Part shown: positions 27,899 through 37,826 of the stretch, piece by piece
Layout of the letters: each line of letters begins with the position of its first letter
Numbering within the stretch: position 1 is the first letter of the stretch
Assembly (NCBI RefSeq): GCF_000818395.1
Contig: NZ_JWJG01000028.1
Coordinates: 3,162,205-3,226,204, forward strand
DNA length: 64,000 bases
Direction of reading: 5' to 3'
DNA from: Noviherbaspirillum autotrophicum
GTDB lineage: Bacteria > Pseudomonadota > Gammaproteobacteria > Burkholderiales > Burkholderiaceae_D
Notes under the pieces: model-generated
What the model was told of the DNA's origin: nothing
Database searches by the model: none
The model's input: only the letters and a program-made list of their open reading frames with translations
Program-made: the position numbers and the translations under genes

Positions 27899-28801
27899 CT
27901 ATTCGGCGCAGGCGCCGGCCGGTGTAGCTGCCGGCTCGTTGCCCGCCTGCGCGCGCGGGCGCTGCGCCAGCATGACGACCGCCAGCAATACCATGGCACC
28001 GCCGACGAGCTGATTGAGGCTGACCGATTCGCCCAGAAAGGCGACACCGAGACAGATCGTGATCACCGGCTCCAGTGTCGAAATGATCGATGCCTTGGAC
28101 GCCCCGATGTACTTGATGCCGATGAGGAAAGTCCCGATCGCGATTACCGTGGAAAACAGCGCAATCGCGCCCACGGCCAGCCATGCGGCAACGCCGCCGG
28201 GCAGCGCCGAATTCCCGGCCGCCGCGAACATGCCATTACCGACGGCCGCCGATGCCATCACGACCAGCGTTGCCGCCAGCGGGTCGGCGTGTTGCGTCAG
28301 GCGCCCGCCGATCACGATATACACTGAATAAATGCAGGCAGCCAGGATGCCGAGCGCAATTCCGAATGGCTGTCCCTGGAGATCGCCGCCCAGCGTGATG
28401 GCCAGGCCAGCGATCGCCAGCACCAGCAGGGTCAAGGTGCGACGGTCCAGTTTCTCCCAGCCAAACGCCACTGCGAACAAGGTCACCAATACCGGGTAGA
28501 TATACAAAAGCAAGCCGACCAGGCCGCTGCTGGCATACACGAGCGCCGTGAAATAGCTTTGCGACTGCGCCGTGTAAAGCGCGCCCATGAGCACAAAGCC
28601 GGCCAGCGCCCGTCCGCGCGGCAACGGCAGCCGCTTGAACCAGACCAGCGGCGCCAGGATCGCCACCGCCAGCAGGAAGCGCAAGGCCAGCAGCATGGAG
28701 GGCGTGACGCCGGCCGCATAGGCAATCTTGGCAAACAGGGCGATGCTGCCAAAACCGAGGGCGGACAGCAGGACGAGGACGACGGCAAATTGGCGGGACA
28801 T
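27899..28801 (-). CDS. DMT (EamA) family transporter
   Basis: This inner-membrane exporter has 300 residues with about ten hydrophobic helices arranged as two EamA repeats (about 8-135 and 150-285). The substrate is unknown; relatives export amino acids or metabolites. It is divergent from the LysR gene with a 124-bp gap, the usual arrangement of a LysR regulator and its target. A short Ala-rich tail follows the last helix. Confidence 0.9.
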   Translation of the reverse strand: MSRQFAVVLVLLSALGFGSIALFAKIAYAAGVTPSMLLALRFLLAVAILAPLVWFKRLPLPRGRALAGFVLMGALYTAQSQSYFTALVYASSGLVGLLLYIYPVLVTLFAVAFGWEKLDRRTLTLLVLAIAGLAITLGGDLQGQPFGIALGILAACIYSVYIVIGGRLTQHADPLAATLVVMASAAVGNGMFAAAGNSALPGGVAAWLAVGAIALFSTVIAIGTFLIGIKYIGASKASIISTLEPVITICLGVAFLGESVSLNQLVGGAMVLLAVVMLAQRPRAQAGNEPAATPAGACAE

Positions 28802-28925
28802 GGTCAGGTCGGATCAAGAGCAAATCAAATTGGGGGTAACCCAGTGTATTTGACTTGTCTTCGCAAGAACAAACCAATATTCTTGCTGGATAGCCCCAAA
28901 TATTTTAGGCCTTCCATTTTCCCCC

Positions 28926-29834
28926 ATGCTCAGCCGCCTGCCTCCCCTGCCCGCCGTGCGCGCTTTCGAAGCAGCCGCCCGCCTCGGCGGCTTTCAAAGC
29001 GCAGGAGAAGAACTGCATGTTTCCGCCGGCGCTGTCGCCCACCAAGTGAAACAATTGGAAAGCTGGCTGGGCGTGTCGCTGTTTCAGCGCCTGCCGCGCG
29101 GCGTGACGCTCACGCCGGCCGGCCGGCAATATGCGGCAGCGCTGCAACCGCTGCTGACGAGCCTGGCCGAAGTCTCGGATGCCGTCAGGCGCCAGGGCGA
29201 CGAACGGGTGGTGACGGTCACCTCGGTGCCGTCGCTGGTGGCGCGCTGGCTGATGCCGCGCCTGGGGCGCCTGCGCGAACAGCACCCGGAGATCGACATG
29301 CGCGTGCTCGCCTCGCTGCATCCGGTCGATTTTGTGCGCGAAGGCGTGGATGTCGCCATCCGCCTTGGGCGCGGCCCCTACCCGGGCTTGCAGGCGGACC
29401 TGCTGCTGGAAGAATGGTTTTCGGCGGTATGCAGCCCGGCTTTCAAGGCGACGGCGCCCGAGCTGCGCACGCCGGCCGACCTGCTGCGCTATCCGCTGCT
29501 GCACGACGAAGTGGAAATGCGCATTCCGGACGAAATCTCCTGGGCGCGCTGGTTCAAGGAATTCGGTATTACGTATACCGGCGGCACCCGGCCGAGCTTT
29601 TCGCATACCTACCTGACGCTGGAAGCGGTGGCCAACGGCCAGGGTGTGGCGATCGCGGCCGAGCCATTCATCGCCGAGGATCTGCGCAGCGGCAAACTGG
29701 TGCGTCTGTTCGAGCAGCGCGTGCCGGGGCCTTACCGCTTTCATCTGCTGCGCCTGCCCGAGGCCGAAGCGCGGCCGGCGGTCAAGGCGTTCTGCGACTG
29801 GATCAAGGCGGAAGCGCAGGCCGAGCGCGGCTGA
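28926..29834 (+). CDS. LysR family regulator, GcvA-like
   Basis: The 302 residues carry a winged helix-turn-helix (about 8-65: LPAVRAFEAAARLGGFQSAG, then HVSAGAVAHQVKQLE) and a periplasmic-binding-fold effector domain. Sequence style (LPPLPAVRAFEAAAR) matches the GcvA group. It is divergent from the DMT transporter gene, which it probably regulates. A TTGACT -35 candidate lies at 28850-28855 but no good -10 is at standard spacing. Its stop is 4 bp from the convergent end of the phospholipase D gene. Confidence 0.9.
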   Translation: MLSRLPPLPAVRAFEAAARLGGFQSAGEELHVSAGAVAHQVKQLESWLGVSLFQRLPRGVTLTPAGRQYAAALQPLLTSLAEVSDAVRRQGDERVVTVTSVPSLVARWLMPRLGRLREQHPEIDMRVLASLHPVDFVREGVDVAIRLGRGPYPGLQADLLLEEWFSAVCSPAFKATAPELRTPADLLRYPLLHDEVEMRIPDEISWARWFKEFGITYTGGTRPSFSHTYLTLEAVANGQGVAIAAEPFIAEDLRSGKLVRLFEQRVPGPYRFHLLRLPEAEARPAVKAFCDWIKAEAQAERG

Positions 29835-29838
29835 TAGA

Positions 29839-31032
29839 TCAGTCCTCGTATTTGCCGGCGGCGATGATGCGCAACACGCTGCGGTAAAACAGATAGGCGG
29901 CGCCGTACCACATGCGCTTGTACCAGGGGATGTTCGCGTAATCCTTGAGGCGGACCTCGATGCCGTCGGCCACGCCGTGCTCGATATGGCTGCGCAAGTT
30001 GTGCACAAAGCCTGCATCGCGGATCACCACGTTGGCCTCCTGGTTCACCAGCAAACTGAGCCCATCCCAGTTGCTGGAACCGACCGTCGCCCAGTCGTCG
30101 TCGACAACGGCGACCTTGCCGTGCAATTGCGTCTTGCGGTATTCGACCACCTTCACGCCGCTCTTGAGCAGCTTTGGATAGAGCGAGTGCGCCACGGCGT
30201 CCTGGATGCGGAACTGGCCGACGCCCAGCAGCAAGGTCACCTCCACGCCGCGCAACGCGGCCTGGGCCAGCGCGCGCCGCAGTTTGCGGCCCGGCGCGAA
30301 ATACGGCGTGACTAGGAACGCGCTCTTGCGCGCGCCGCCGAGCGCCTTCAGGTAAGACTTCTGGATCGTGTGCCGGTTGCGCAGGTTGTCGCGCACCACG
30401 AGCGCGGCCACCATCGGATTTTCGTGGCGCTGCATGGCGATGAGCCACTTGTCGCGAAACTTTTCCCAGCGATAGCGCAGGTTCAGGCCGCCCAGCAGCA
30501 TCCACTGCATCTCGACTTCCAAGTGGATGTGCGCGACCAGCGGCCCGGCAATCTGCACTGCGAAGTCCCAGCGCGGCGCGGGCAGGATCACGTCATAGTC
30601 GAAATCGCAGCGCAAGTCATAGTTGATATTGAGGCCCCCGAGGAAAGCCAGCTCGCGGTCGACGACGCAAATCTTGCGGTGCAGCCGCGTGATGCCGCGG
30701 CGGAACCAGGAATTGAAGATGCGGTGATTGACATGCCCCAGCCGGAATTCCTGGTTCAGCAGAACGCACTGGCGGTGTCCCGTGCCGAGCCAGTCGGTGA
30801 TCACGTTGACCGTCACGCCGCGGGCGGCTGCGCGCATGAGCGCAGCCTTGACCTCGTCGCCGGTTTCATCGGCGGCGAAGATATAGGTTTCCAGGTAGAT
30901 TTCAGTTTTTGCCGCATCGACCGCGGCGATCAGCGCGGGGAAAAATTCGGCGCCGGAATGCAGCAGGGTGATGTTGTTATCGCCGGTAAAGAGTACCGAA
31001 TGCATAGAACCTGACAAGGACGACGTTGCCAT
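29839..31032 (-). CDS. clsB: cardiolipin synthase B-like phospholipase D protein
   Basis: This PLD-superfamily enzyme (397 residues) probably joins phosphatidyl groups to form cardiolipin. It has two HKD motifs: H118-x-K120-x4-D125 (LHRKICVVDRELAFLGG) and HGKVAVVDDDWATVGSSN near residue 303. Lack of N-terminal membrane helices fits ClsB rather than ClsA. The start could be the ATG at 31032 or the one at 31005, which has AGG closer. It is downstream of the EEP nuclease gene, a pairing also seen for ybhO/ybhP of E. coli. Confidence 0.88.
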   Translation of the reverse strand: MATSSLSGSMHSVLFTGDNNITLLHSGAEFFPALIAAVDAAKTEIYLETYIFAADETGDEVKAALMRAAARGVTVNVITDWLGTGHRQCVLLNQEFRLGHVNHRIFNSWFRRGITRLHRKICVVDRELAFLGGLNINYDLRCDFDYDVILPAPRWDFAVQIAGPLVAHIHLEVEMQWMLLGGLNLRYRWEKFRDKWLIAMQRHENPMVAALVVRDNLRNRHTIQKSYLKALGGARKSAFLVTPYFAPGRKLRRALAQAALRGVEVTLLLGVGQFRIQDAVAHSLYPKLLKSGVKVVEYRKTQLHGKVAVVDDDWATVGSSNWDGLSLLVNQEANVVIRDAGFVHNLRSHIEHGVADGIEVRLKDYANIPWYKRMWYGAAYLFYRSVLRIIAAGKYED

Positions 31033-31062
31033 TCATTCTACATCGTCAGGTCGGCATACCCG

Positions 31063-31857
31063 TCACTTAAGCTCCAGGGAAGCGACGATCGGCGCATGAT
31101 CGGACAGTTTCGCCCACAGCGGGCCGTGCAGCACTTGTGCCGCCTGCACCCTGAAACCGCGCACATAAATGCGGTCCAGCCGCAGCCAGGGCAAGGCCGC
31201 CGGAAAGGTGCGCGCCGGCTTGGTCATCACACCGCGCCCGCTGAGCATGCGCAGATAGGTGCCGAATCCACGGCTGGGCAAATCCTGGTCGAACACTTCG
31301 GTCACGCCGAGCCGGGCGCGCAGCGAATCGCTTAGCTGGTTAGTCCAGTCGTTGAAGTCGCCGGCGATGATGAGCGGCGCATCGGGCGGCGACGACGCCT
31401 CCACGGCGTCGATCAGCGCCGCGGTCTGCCGCTTTCTGCTGCGCGCGAACAGGCCGAGATGGATCACGTAGCAATGCACGTCGCACTGCTCCGTCTTGAC
31501 CACACAATGCAGGATGCCGCGCGCCTCGAACGCGTGATCGGAGACATCCTGGTTGGTGGCGGTCACCAACGGGAAGCGGCTCAGCAGCGCATTGCCGTGA
31601 TGACCATGATCATAGACGGCATTCATGCCATATGCCGCATAGTGCGAATCACCGGCGAGGAACTGATGCTGCCCTTGGTCCGGCCACAGCGCCGCATGCC
31701 GGGTCGCATACTTGTCGTGGCGCCCCTGGACTTCCTGCAAAAACAGAATGTCCGCCTCCATCGACACCAGTGCCTGCTTCAGCCCATGAATGCGCGGCAT
31801 GCTGCCCAGGGTGCTGACCCCCTTATGGATGTTGTACGTCGCAATGCGAAGTTTCAT
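31063..31857 (-). CDS. endonuclease/exonuclease/phosphatase family protein
   Basis: The protein has 264 residues of the EEP fold. N-terminal RIATYNIHKGV, FLQEVQ (metal-binding Glu), GDFNDW and the C-terminal LSDHAPIVASL (catalytic His) are all present, so the active site is complete. No signal peptide. It resembles E. coli YbhP, whose gene precedes clsB, the same order as here. Substrate (nucleic acid or phospholipid/inositol phosphate) is not determined by sequence. Confidence 0.88.
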   Translation of the reverse strand: MKLRIATYNIHKGVSTLGSMPRIHGLKQALVSMEADILFLQEVQGRHDKYATRHAALWPDQGQHQFLAGDSHYAAYGMNAVYDHGHHGNALLSRFPLVTATNQDVSDHAFEARGILHCVVKTEQCDVHCYVIHLGLFARSRKRQTAALIDAVEASSPPDAPLIIAGDFNDWTNQLSDSLRARLGVTEVFDQDLPSRGFGTYLRMLSGRGVMTKPARTFPAALPWLRLDRIYVRGFRVQAAQVLHGPLWAKLSDHAPIVASLELK

Positions 31858-31946
31858 GGCCTGATTTTAGACGCTATGCAACGAGGATAAAAGGAAGGAT
31901 TTCAGCTCAGGAACGGCGGCTTCCCAAAACTTATCCTCAGACAATT

Positions 31947-32444
31947 TCAATAGCTGCATACATGTCGCGGCAACTGCAGGATGGCTTCCGCATTGGATGG
32001 CGAGAAACAATGATCAGCCGCCGCCCGGTACGGCAGCCACATATGATTAAGATGTTCGCGCGGTGCCAGTGTGATCGGGATATCGCGCGGCACCTGCAAG
32101 CCGAACACATGCTCCACGTTCCTGGTCACGCCCGGCGCGTAACGATGGCGCCAGACTGGATAGATTTCATAGACATTGGAAAGTTGCCAGTCGCGCAAAT
32201 TATCCAGGGCGACTTCCGTCGGCTTCAGCGTCGCATCGGGAGGACATTCGACAACCCGAATCCCGGTTTCCTCGAACACCTCGCGCCTTGCGGTTTGCGG
32301 CAAGGGTTCATCCAAGGCATCCTTGGAACCGGTCACCGATTGCCAGTAGCCGGGCTTGTCGGCGCGCTCGATCAGCAACACGTCGAGCGCCGGGCTATAA
32401 ATGACGACCAGGACGGATTCAGGAATCTTGAAAGGCTTGTTCAT
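31947..32444 (-). CDS. nudB: dihydroneopterin triphosphate diphosphatase (Nudix)
   Basis: NudB removes pyrophosphate from dihydroneopterin triphosphate in folate synthesis. The 165 residues carry a Nudix box beginning at G39 and ending REVFEETGI (residues 54-62), with one extra residue in its first loop. The N-terminal PESVLVVIYSP and VTGSKDALDEP segments are typical of betaproteobacterial NudB. It lies downstream of aspS, from which it is separated by a strong terminator, a position conserved in Burkholderiales. Confidence 0.9.
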   Translation of the reverse strand: MNKPFKIPESVLVVIYSPALDVLLIERADKPGYWQSVTGSKDALDEPLPQTARREVFEETGIRVVECPPDATLKPTEVALDNLRDWQLSNVYEIYPVWRHRYAPGVTRNVEHVFGLQVPRDIPITLAPREHLNHMWLPYRAAADHCFSPSNAEAILQLPRHVCSY

Positions 32445-32501
32445 TCGTCATGCATGCAATGGCTAAAACCTCGGGAACCAAGCCATGATCATACCTGCTC
32501 A

Positions 32502-32536
32502 AAAGCAAAAAGGCGCCGGAAGCGCCTTTTTGCTTT
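32502..32536 (-). terminator. intrinsic terminator after aspS
   Basis: A 15-bp perfect stem AAAGCAAAAAGGCGC/GCGCCTTTTTGCTTT with a five-base loop lies 17 bp after the aspS stop and ends in T residues on the minus strand. Confidence 0.9.
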
Positions 32537-32552
32537 GTCGGGAACGGCGAGC

Positions 32553-34358
32553 TTACGCCTTGGCTGCCGGTTCCACGTTACGCAAGCGGATGTGCAGCTC
32601 GCGCAACTGCTTCTCGTCGACTTCCGACGGAGCCTGGGTCAGCAGGCACTGTGCACGCTGCGTCTTCGGGAACGCAATCACGTCGCGGATCGACTCGGCG
32701 CCGGTCATCATGGTGACGATGCGGTCCAGGCCGAATGCGAGGCCGCCGTGCGGCGGCGCGCCGTATTGCAGCGCGTCGAGCAGGAAGCCGAACTTGAGCT
32801 GCGCTTCTTCGGCATCGATCTTGAGCGCACGGAACACCTTGCTCTGCACTTCTGCGCGATGAATACGGACCGAGCCGCCACCCAGCTCCCAGCCGTTCAG
32901 CACCATGTCGTACGCCTTGGCCAGCGCCTTGCCCGGATCGGATTCCAGCAAGTCTTCATGACCGTCCTTCGGCGACGTGAACGGATGGTGCGCGGCGACG
33001 TAACGCTGGCCGTCTTCGTCATATTCGAACATCGGGAAGTCGATCACCCACAGCGGCTTCCAGCTGTCCTCGAACAAGCCGTTCTTCTTGCCGAAGTCGC
33101 TGTGGCCGATCTTCACGCGCAAGGCGCCGATCGCATCGTTGACAACCTTGGACTTGTCGGCGCCGAAGAAAATCAGATCGCCGTCCTGCGCACCGGTCTT
33201 CTCGATGATCGCCGCCAGCGCCGCGTCGTGGAGGTTCTTGACGATCGGGGACTGCAGGCCGTCACGGCCCTTGGCCTTTTCATTGACCTTGATGTAAGCC
33301 AGCCCCTTGGCGCCGTAGATCGCGACAAACTGGGTGTAGGCATCGATCTCGGAGCGCGGCATCGCGCCGCCGCCCGGCACGCGCAGGCCGACCACGCGTC
33401 CGCCTTCCATGGTGGCCGCTGCCGAGAACACCTTGAAGTCGACATCCTTCATCACGTCGGTCAGTTCGGTGAACTGCAGCTTGACCCGCATGTCGGGCTT
33501 GTCGGAGCCGTACAGGCCCATCGCTTCCGAATATTGCATGACCGGGAACGGATTCGGCAGGTCGATGTCGAGCGTGTTCTTGAACACGCCGCGGATCATG
33601 CCTTCGAACAGGTCACGGATTTCCTGCTCGCCCATGAACGAGGTTTCGCAGTCGATCTGCGTGAATTCCGGCTGGCGGTCGGCGCGCAAGTCTTCGTCGC
33701 GGAAGCACTTGGTGATCTGGTAGTAACGGTCGAAGTTGGCGACCATCAGCAACTGCTTGAACAGCTGCGGCGACTGCGGCAGCGCAAAGAAGTTGCCCGG
33801 GTTGACGCGCGACGGCACTAGGTAGTCGCGTGCACCTTCCGGCGTCGACTTGGTCAGCATCGGCGTTTCGATGTCGATGAAGCCGTTCGCGTCGAGGAAC
33901 TTGCGCACTTCCATCGTCACCTTGTAGCGCAGGCGCAGGTTGTTCTGCATCTGCGGGCGGCGCAAATCGAGCACGCGGTGCGTCAGACGGGTGGTTTCGG
34001 ACAGGTTGTCGTCATCGAGCTGGAACGGCGGCGTGACCGAAGGATTGAGCACTTCGATCTGCTGGCACAGCACTTCGATCTTGCCGGACTTGAGGTTGGC
34101 GTTGGCGGTGCCTTCCGGGCGGTTGCGGACCAGGCCGGTGATGCGCAGGCAGAACTCGTTGCGCACGGCTTCCGCGGTCTTGAACACATCGGCGCGGTCC
34201 GGATCGCACACCACTTGCACCAGGCCTTCGCGGTCGCGCAGGTCGATGAAGATCACGCCGCCGTGATCGCGACGACGATGCACCCAGCCGCACACGCTGA
34301 CGGTTTGACCGAGAAGCGCCTCAGTGACGAGGCCGCAATAATGAGTTCGCATTGACAT
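32553..34358 (-). CDS. aspS: aspartyl-tRNA synthetase
   Basis: This class II synthetase charges tRNA-Asp. The 601 residues are the bacterial length: an N-terminal OB-fold anticodon-binding domain (about 1-110, with [20 protein letters not shown] landmarks), a catalytic domain, and the bacterial GAD insertion at about 290-420. Motif 2 ([16 protein letters not shown]) and motif 3 ([13 protein letters not shown]) are intact. GGA eight bases before the ATG at 34358 supports that start over the ATG two codons later. It follows fmdB and DUF502, as usual in Burkholderiales. Confidence 0.97.
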   Translation of the reverse strand: MSMRTHYCGLVTEALLGQTVSVCGWVHRRRDHGGVIFIDLRDREGLVQVVCDPDRADVFKTAEAVRNEFCLRITGLVRNRPEGTANANLKSGKIEVLCQQIEVLNPSVTPPFQLDDDNLSETTRLTHRVLDLRRPQMQNNLRLRYKVTMEVRKFLDANGFIDIETPMLTKSTPEGARDYLVPSRVNPGNFFALPQSPQLFKQLLMVANFDRYYQITKCFRDEDLRADRQPEFTQIDCETSFMGEQEIRDLFEGMIRGVFKNTLDIDLPNPFPVMQYSEAMGLYGSDKPDMRVKLQFTELTDVMKDVDFKVFSAAATMEGGRVVGLRVPGGGAMPRSEIDAYTQFVAIYGAKGLAYIKVNEKAKGRDGLQSPIVKNLHDAALAAIIEKTGAQDGDLIFFGADKSKVVNDAIGALRVKIGHSDFGKKNGLFEDSWKPLWVIDFPMFEYDEDGQRYVAAHHPFTSPKDGHEDLLESDPGKALAKAYDMVLNGWELGGGSVRIHRAEVQSKVFRALKIDAEEAQLKFGFLLDALQYGAPPHGGLAFGLDRIVTMMTGAESIRDVIAFPKTQRAQCLLTQAPSEVDEKQLRELHIRLRNVEPAAKA

Positions 34359-34444
34359 GTTCAGTTTCCAGGTTTCAGATTCTTTGTAATGCTTCCACCA
34401 CCTGTGACAGGCAGGGATGGAAGCCGGATATTAGACTGCCGTGA

Positions 34445-35080
34445 TCAGGAATTGGGTGGAACCGCCTTCAGATTGGCTGACGCGGACGACGCTTGTTCAG
34501 GCGCAACCACTCCCATCGAAACAATATATTTCAAGGCCGCATCGACGCTCATATCGAGCTCGATGGTGTCCGCCTTCGGCATCATCAAGAAGAAACCGGA
34601 GGTGGGATTCGGCGTGGTCGGCACATATACGCTGACATAATCGCCGCGCAGATGGTTCTTCACGTCGCCGCCGGGCATGCCCGTCAAGAACGCAATCGTC
34701 CACGATCCTTCGCGCGGATACTGCACCAGCAGCGCCTTGCGGAAGGCATTGCCGGACGATGAAAACAGCGTGTCGGATACCTGCTTGACGCTGGAATAAA
34801 TCGAGTTCACGACGGGAATGCGGCGCAGCAGCGCTTCCCACCAGTCGACCAGGCGCTTGCCGATGAAATTGCGCGTCAACAGACCGGTCAGGAACACGAA
34901 CAGCACCGTCAGTACGGCGCCGACGCCGGGCACATGAACGCCCAACAGCGCCCCCGGCCGCCACTTCTCTGGCAGCAGCAACAGCGACTGATCCATCGTG
35001 CCGATGACGAGGTTGAGCACCCACAGCGTGATGGCCAGTGGAACGAGAATCAGCAAGCCGGTGACGAAATATTTACGCAT
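34445..35080 (-). CDS. DUF502 family membrane protein
   Basis: The protein has 211 residues with two transmembrane helices (about 4-27 and 52-73) and a soluble C-terminal half with the family signature PVVNSIYSSVKQV and the GMPGGDVKN/YVPTTPNPTSG region. Function unknown; plant LCV-like relatives act in membrane traffic. It lies between fmdB and aspS on the same strand, an arrangement conserved in betaproteobacteria. A Ser/Ala-rich tail ends the protein. Confidence 0.92.
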   Translation of the reverse strand: MRKYFVTGLLILVPLAITLWVLNLVIGTMDQSLLLLPEKWRPGALLGVHVPGVGAVLTVLFVFLTGLLTRNFIGKRLVDWWEALLRRIPVVNSIYSSVKQVSDTLFSSSGNAFRKALLVQYPREGSWTIAFLTGMPGGDVKNHLRGDYVSVYVPTTPNPTSGFFLMMPKADTIELDMSVDAALKYIVSMGVVAPEQASSASANLKAVPPNS

Positions 35081-35125
35081 GGTCTTCGTGAACGAGAGGC
35101 GTTCGCAGCGCCTCTCTGATGTCGA

Positions 35126-35422
35126 TTAAGCAGCCGACTTGGTGTCGGAGGCGCCGCAGCTCGCGCCGCACCCGGTACCGCAGGAAGCGCTCTCACTGGC
35201 CGGCGCGGGAGTGCTCGCCGGCGACGCGGTACTGCCGCCGCCGTTCTTGAAATCGGTGGCATACCAGCCCGTGCCTTTCAACTGAAAGCCAGCCGCGGTA
35301 AGCTGCTTCTTGAATGTACTCTTTTCGCACGACGGGCACTCGGTCAACGGCGCGTCAGAGACTTTTTGCAATACATCTTTCGTAAAACCACATGTTTCGC
35401 AGCGATATGCATAAATCGGCAT
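35126..35422 (-). CDS. FmdB family zinc ribbon protein
   Basis: This 98-residue protein has a zinc ribbon (C8, C11, C29, C32) in the MPIYAYRCETCG start typical of FmdB, a putative regulator. After a conserved GTGWYATDFK segment comes a Ser/Ala/Pro-rich stretch and a Cys-rich tail (CGTGCGASCG), also usual for the family. The start at 35422 gives MPIYAYRC; five extra codons upstream are not conserved in type. First gene of the fmdB-DUF502-aspS group. Confidence 0.92.
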   Translation of the reverse strand: MPIYAYRCETCGFTKDVLQKVSDAPLTECPSCEKSTFKKQLTAAGFQLKGTGWYATDFKNGGGSTASPASTPAPASESASCGTGCGASCGASDTKSAA

Positions 35423-35649
35423 AGGAAACCCTCGCAAAAATCATCCAAAACCCTGAATTATAAAGGTTTTTCGCCAGCTTTTGCGCCAATGCACATTTAG
35501 AAGCGTATGCCACTCGGGATCGCCCACCGCAACGACGTCCGGAGGCCCGGACGGCGCCTTGCTCATCCGGCCACGCCGTTCAACAGCAGGCATCCCGGCC
35601 GGGAATTGGAGCGCCATCTTACATCTTACCTCCAAGAAACTTCCGTGTC

Positions 35650-37113
35650 TTACGCGTGCAAGCCCGTGACCGGCTGGCGCGGTTCATGGCGGTTCTTCAG
35701 TACCTGCGGCATGAGCGATCCCAGGACCATGCCGCAGAAGGCGGCGATCAGTCCGGCTAACTGCCCCGGAAACTGTTCACTCAGGCTTGTAACTTGCGGG
35801 AAGAAAAGAATCCAGGTACCGACGCCGGCGCCAAGCGAAAAAATCGCTCCCTGCGTCGTCGCGCGCCGCCAGTACAGCCCCATCACGAGCGGCACGAAAG
35901 CACCGACCAAGGTCACCTGATAAGCGGCCGACACCAGCTCATAGATCGACGTCCCCTTCATGGCAATAGCGTAGGTCAGCACGAGCATGGCGAACACGAC
36001 AAGCGTGCAACGCATGGCGAACAACTGCTGCCGGTCGCTCATGTGCGGGCGCAGGTTTTTCAGGATGTTTTCGACGAAGCTGGTGGAAGGCGCCAGTAGC
36101 GTGGCCGAAGACGTGCTCTTGATGGCCGACAGCAGCGCGCCAAAGAAAAAGATTTGCATCACGAGCGGCATCTTGGTCATGATGAAGGTGGGCAGCAGGC
36201 GCTGATAATCGCTTTTCGCCAGATCGAGCGCGCCGTCGCCCATAACTACGACGGCGGAGGCGACGATGAACATCGGCACGAAGGCGAACAGAATGTAGCT
36301 CGCGCCGCCGATAATGGCGCCGGTGCGTGCGGTTGAAGCATCCTTGGCCGACATGACGCGCTGGAACACGTCCTGTTGCGGAATGCTGCCCAACATCATC
36401 GTCAATCCCGACCCGATGAAAAATACCGTGTCAGTGAAGGTCGGCTGCGGCAGGAATTTCCACAGATTGGACTGGGCCGCCAGCGTGAACACCTTGTCGG
36501 AACCGCCGGCCAGGTCGGCGGAGAAAAAGGCGATGACGCTTAGGCCAATCACCAGCACGATCATTTGAATGAAATCGGTCCACGCCACGGCCAGAAAACC
36601 GCCGATCACGACATAGACCAGCACGGCCAGGGTACCGACGATCATGCCGGCCGTCTCCGACATGGCGCCGTTTGTGAGCACCGAAAACACCAGGCCGAGC
36701 GCCGTGATCTGCGCCGCCACCCAGCCCAGGTAGCTCACGATGATCGCAACGGAACAAAACACTTCCACGCCCTTGCCGTAGCGCTGGCGATAGAAGTCGC
36801 CGATGGTCAGCAGGTTCTGCCGATACAGCCGGACGGCGAAGAACATGCCCACCAGGATCAGGCAGGTGCCGGCGCCGAACGGATCTTCGACGATGGCATT
36901 CAAGCCGCCCTGCACAAACCGCGCCGGAATGCCCATGACCGTTTCAGCACCAAACCAGGTGGCAAACGTCGTCGTTACGACCATGATCAGCGGCAGGCTG
37001 CGACCGGCCACGGCAAAGTCACTGGTATTGCGGATCCGCGTGCCCGCCCAAACGCCCAGCGCCAGCGTACCCAACAAGTACAGCACGACAAAGGAAATCA
37101 GCGTGTAGTTCAT
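35650..37113 (-). CDS. sodium:solute symporter family protein
   Basis: This SSS-family transporter has 487 residues and about 13 hydrophobic helices (LeuT-like fold). Family marks include AGRSLPLIMVVTTTFATWFGAET in the first helices and GSIPQQDVFQRVMSAKD in the middle loop. The substrate is not determinable; relatives carry carboxylates, proline or pantothenate with Na+. It stands apart from the fmdB group (226-bp gap with no gene seen) and from the methyltransferase gene upstream (112 bp). Confidence 0.9.
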   Translation of the reverse strand: MNYTLISFVVLYLLGTLALGVWAGTRIRNTSDFAVAGRSLPLIMVVTTTFATWFGAETVMGIPARFVQGGLNAIVEDPFGAGTCLILVGMFFAVRLYRQNLLTIGDFYRQRYGKGVEVFCSVAIIVSYLGWVAAQITALGLVFSVLTNGAMSETAGMIVGTLAVLVYVVIGGFLAVAWTDFIQMIVLVIGLSVIAFFSADLAGGSDKVFTLAAQSNLWKFLPQPTFTDTVFFIGSGLTMMLGSIPQQDVFQRVMSAKDASTARTGAIIGGASYILFAFVPMFIVASAVVVMGDGALDLAKSDYQRLLPTFIMTKMPLVMQIFFFGALLSAIKSTSSATLLAPSTSFVENILKNLRPHMSDRQQLFAMRCTLVVFAMLVLTYAIAMKGTSIYELVSAAYQVTLVGAFVPLVMGLYWRRATTQGAIFSLGAGVGTWILFFPQVTSLSEQFPGQLAGLIAAFCGMVLGSLMPQVLKNRHEPRQPVTGLHA

Positions 37114-37225
37114 CGACGTATGCTCCGGGCGAAAAATCGGCTCATTATAATGAAGACTTTTTGTCGGTTAATGACTTTTCGTTGGCTGCATGAGCCTGGC
37201 CGCAGGCGGGATTACATCGGCAGAA

Positions 37226-37825
37226 TCACGGCCGGCGGCGCCAAACCTGCCAACGCTCCTTGCCGGCAAAAACTGGAACGGAATCCGTGACCGCTTCGTC
37301 TGCAATGCGGTCGAAATGCGGCTTGAGCAGCGCTTCAAGCCCGCTCGGTGTCATGCCGAATGGCGGCCCCTTGGGCGCATCGTCAAAATAGAAGAACCCG
37401 GCCAACAGGCCGCCAGGCGCCAGCAACTCTGCCCAACGCGCGGCGACAGCCGGCCAGAGCCGGCGCGGCAAGGCGCAAAGGAAGGCGCGCTCGTAGATCA
37501 GATCGACCGGGCGGGGCGGCACAAATTCGAAGAAATCGGCCTGCACCACCCGCTCGCCCCAGCGCCCCAGCATGGCGCGCGCGGCGTCGACCGCCACCGG
37601 GGAAAAATCGATCGCGGTCACGTCCCATCCAGCCTCGGACAAATACGCCGCTTCATACGCGCTGCCGCAGCCGGGAATCAGCGTAGTGTATGGCCGTGCC
37701 GCCTGCGCAACAAATTGCCGCAGCGCGGCAGGCACGGCACCGAGATCCCATGGCGTGAAGCGCTGCGCGAAACGCTCGGACCAGAAATCCGATGCGGCTG
37801 GATCACGGGATGCGAATTCCGGCAT
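37226..37825 (-). CDS. TPMT-like SAM-dependent methyltransferase
   Basis: The protein has 199 residues of the thiopurine S-methyltransferase superfamily. W/F-rich start SDFWSERFAQRFTPWDLG, SAM-binding LIPGCGSAYEAAYL, IDFSPVAVDAAR and IYERAFLCALP are the family landmarks. Methyl-acceptor unknown (thiols, selenite and tellurite in relatives). The start is one base from the ubiB stop, so it is the last gene of the ubiEJB-containing series. Confidence 0.88.
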   Translation of the reverse strand: MPEFASRDPAASDFWSERFAQRFTPWDLGAVPAALRQFVAQAARPYTTLIPGCGSAYEAAYLSEAGWDVTAIDFSPVAVDAARAMLGRWGERVVQADFFEFVPPRPVDLIYERAFLCALPRRLWPAVAARWAELLAPGGLLAGFFYFDDAPKGPPFGMTPSGLEALLKPHFDRIADEAVTDSVPVFAGKERWQVWRRRP

Positions 37826-37826
37826 G

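Noticed and set aside
35441..35635. 64-codon minus-strand frame between fmdB and the symporter gene
   Set aside because: No ribosome-binding site, no recognisable domain, and poor agreement with neighbouring codon use.
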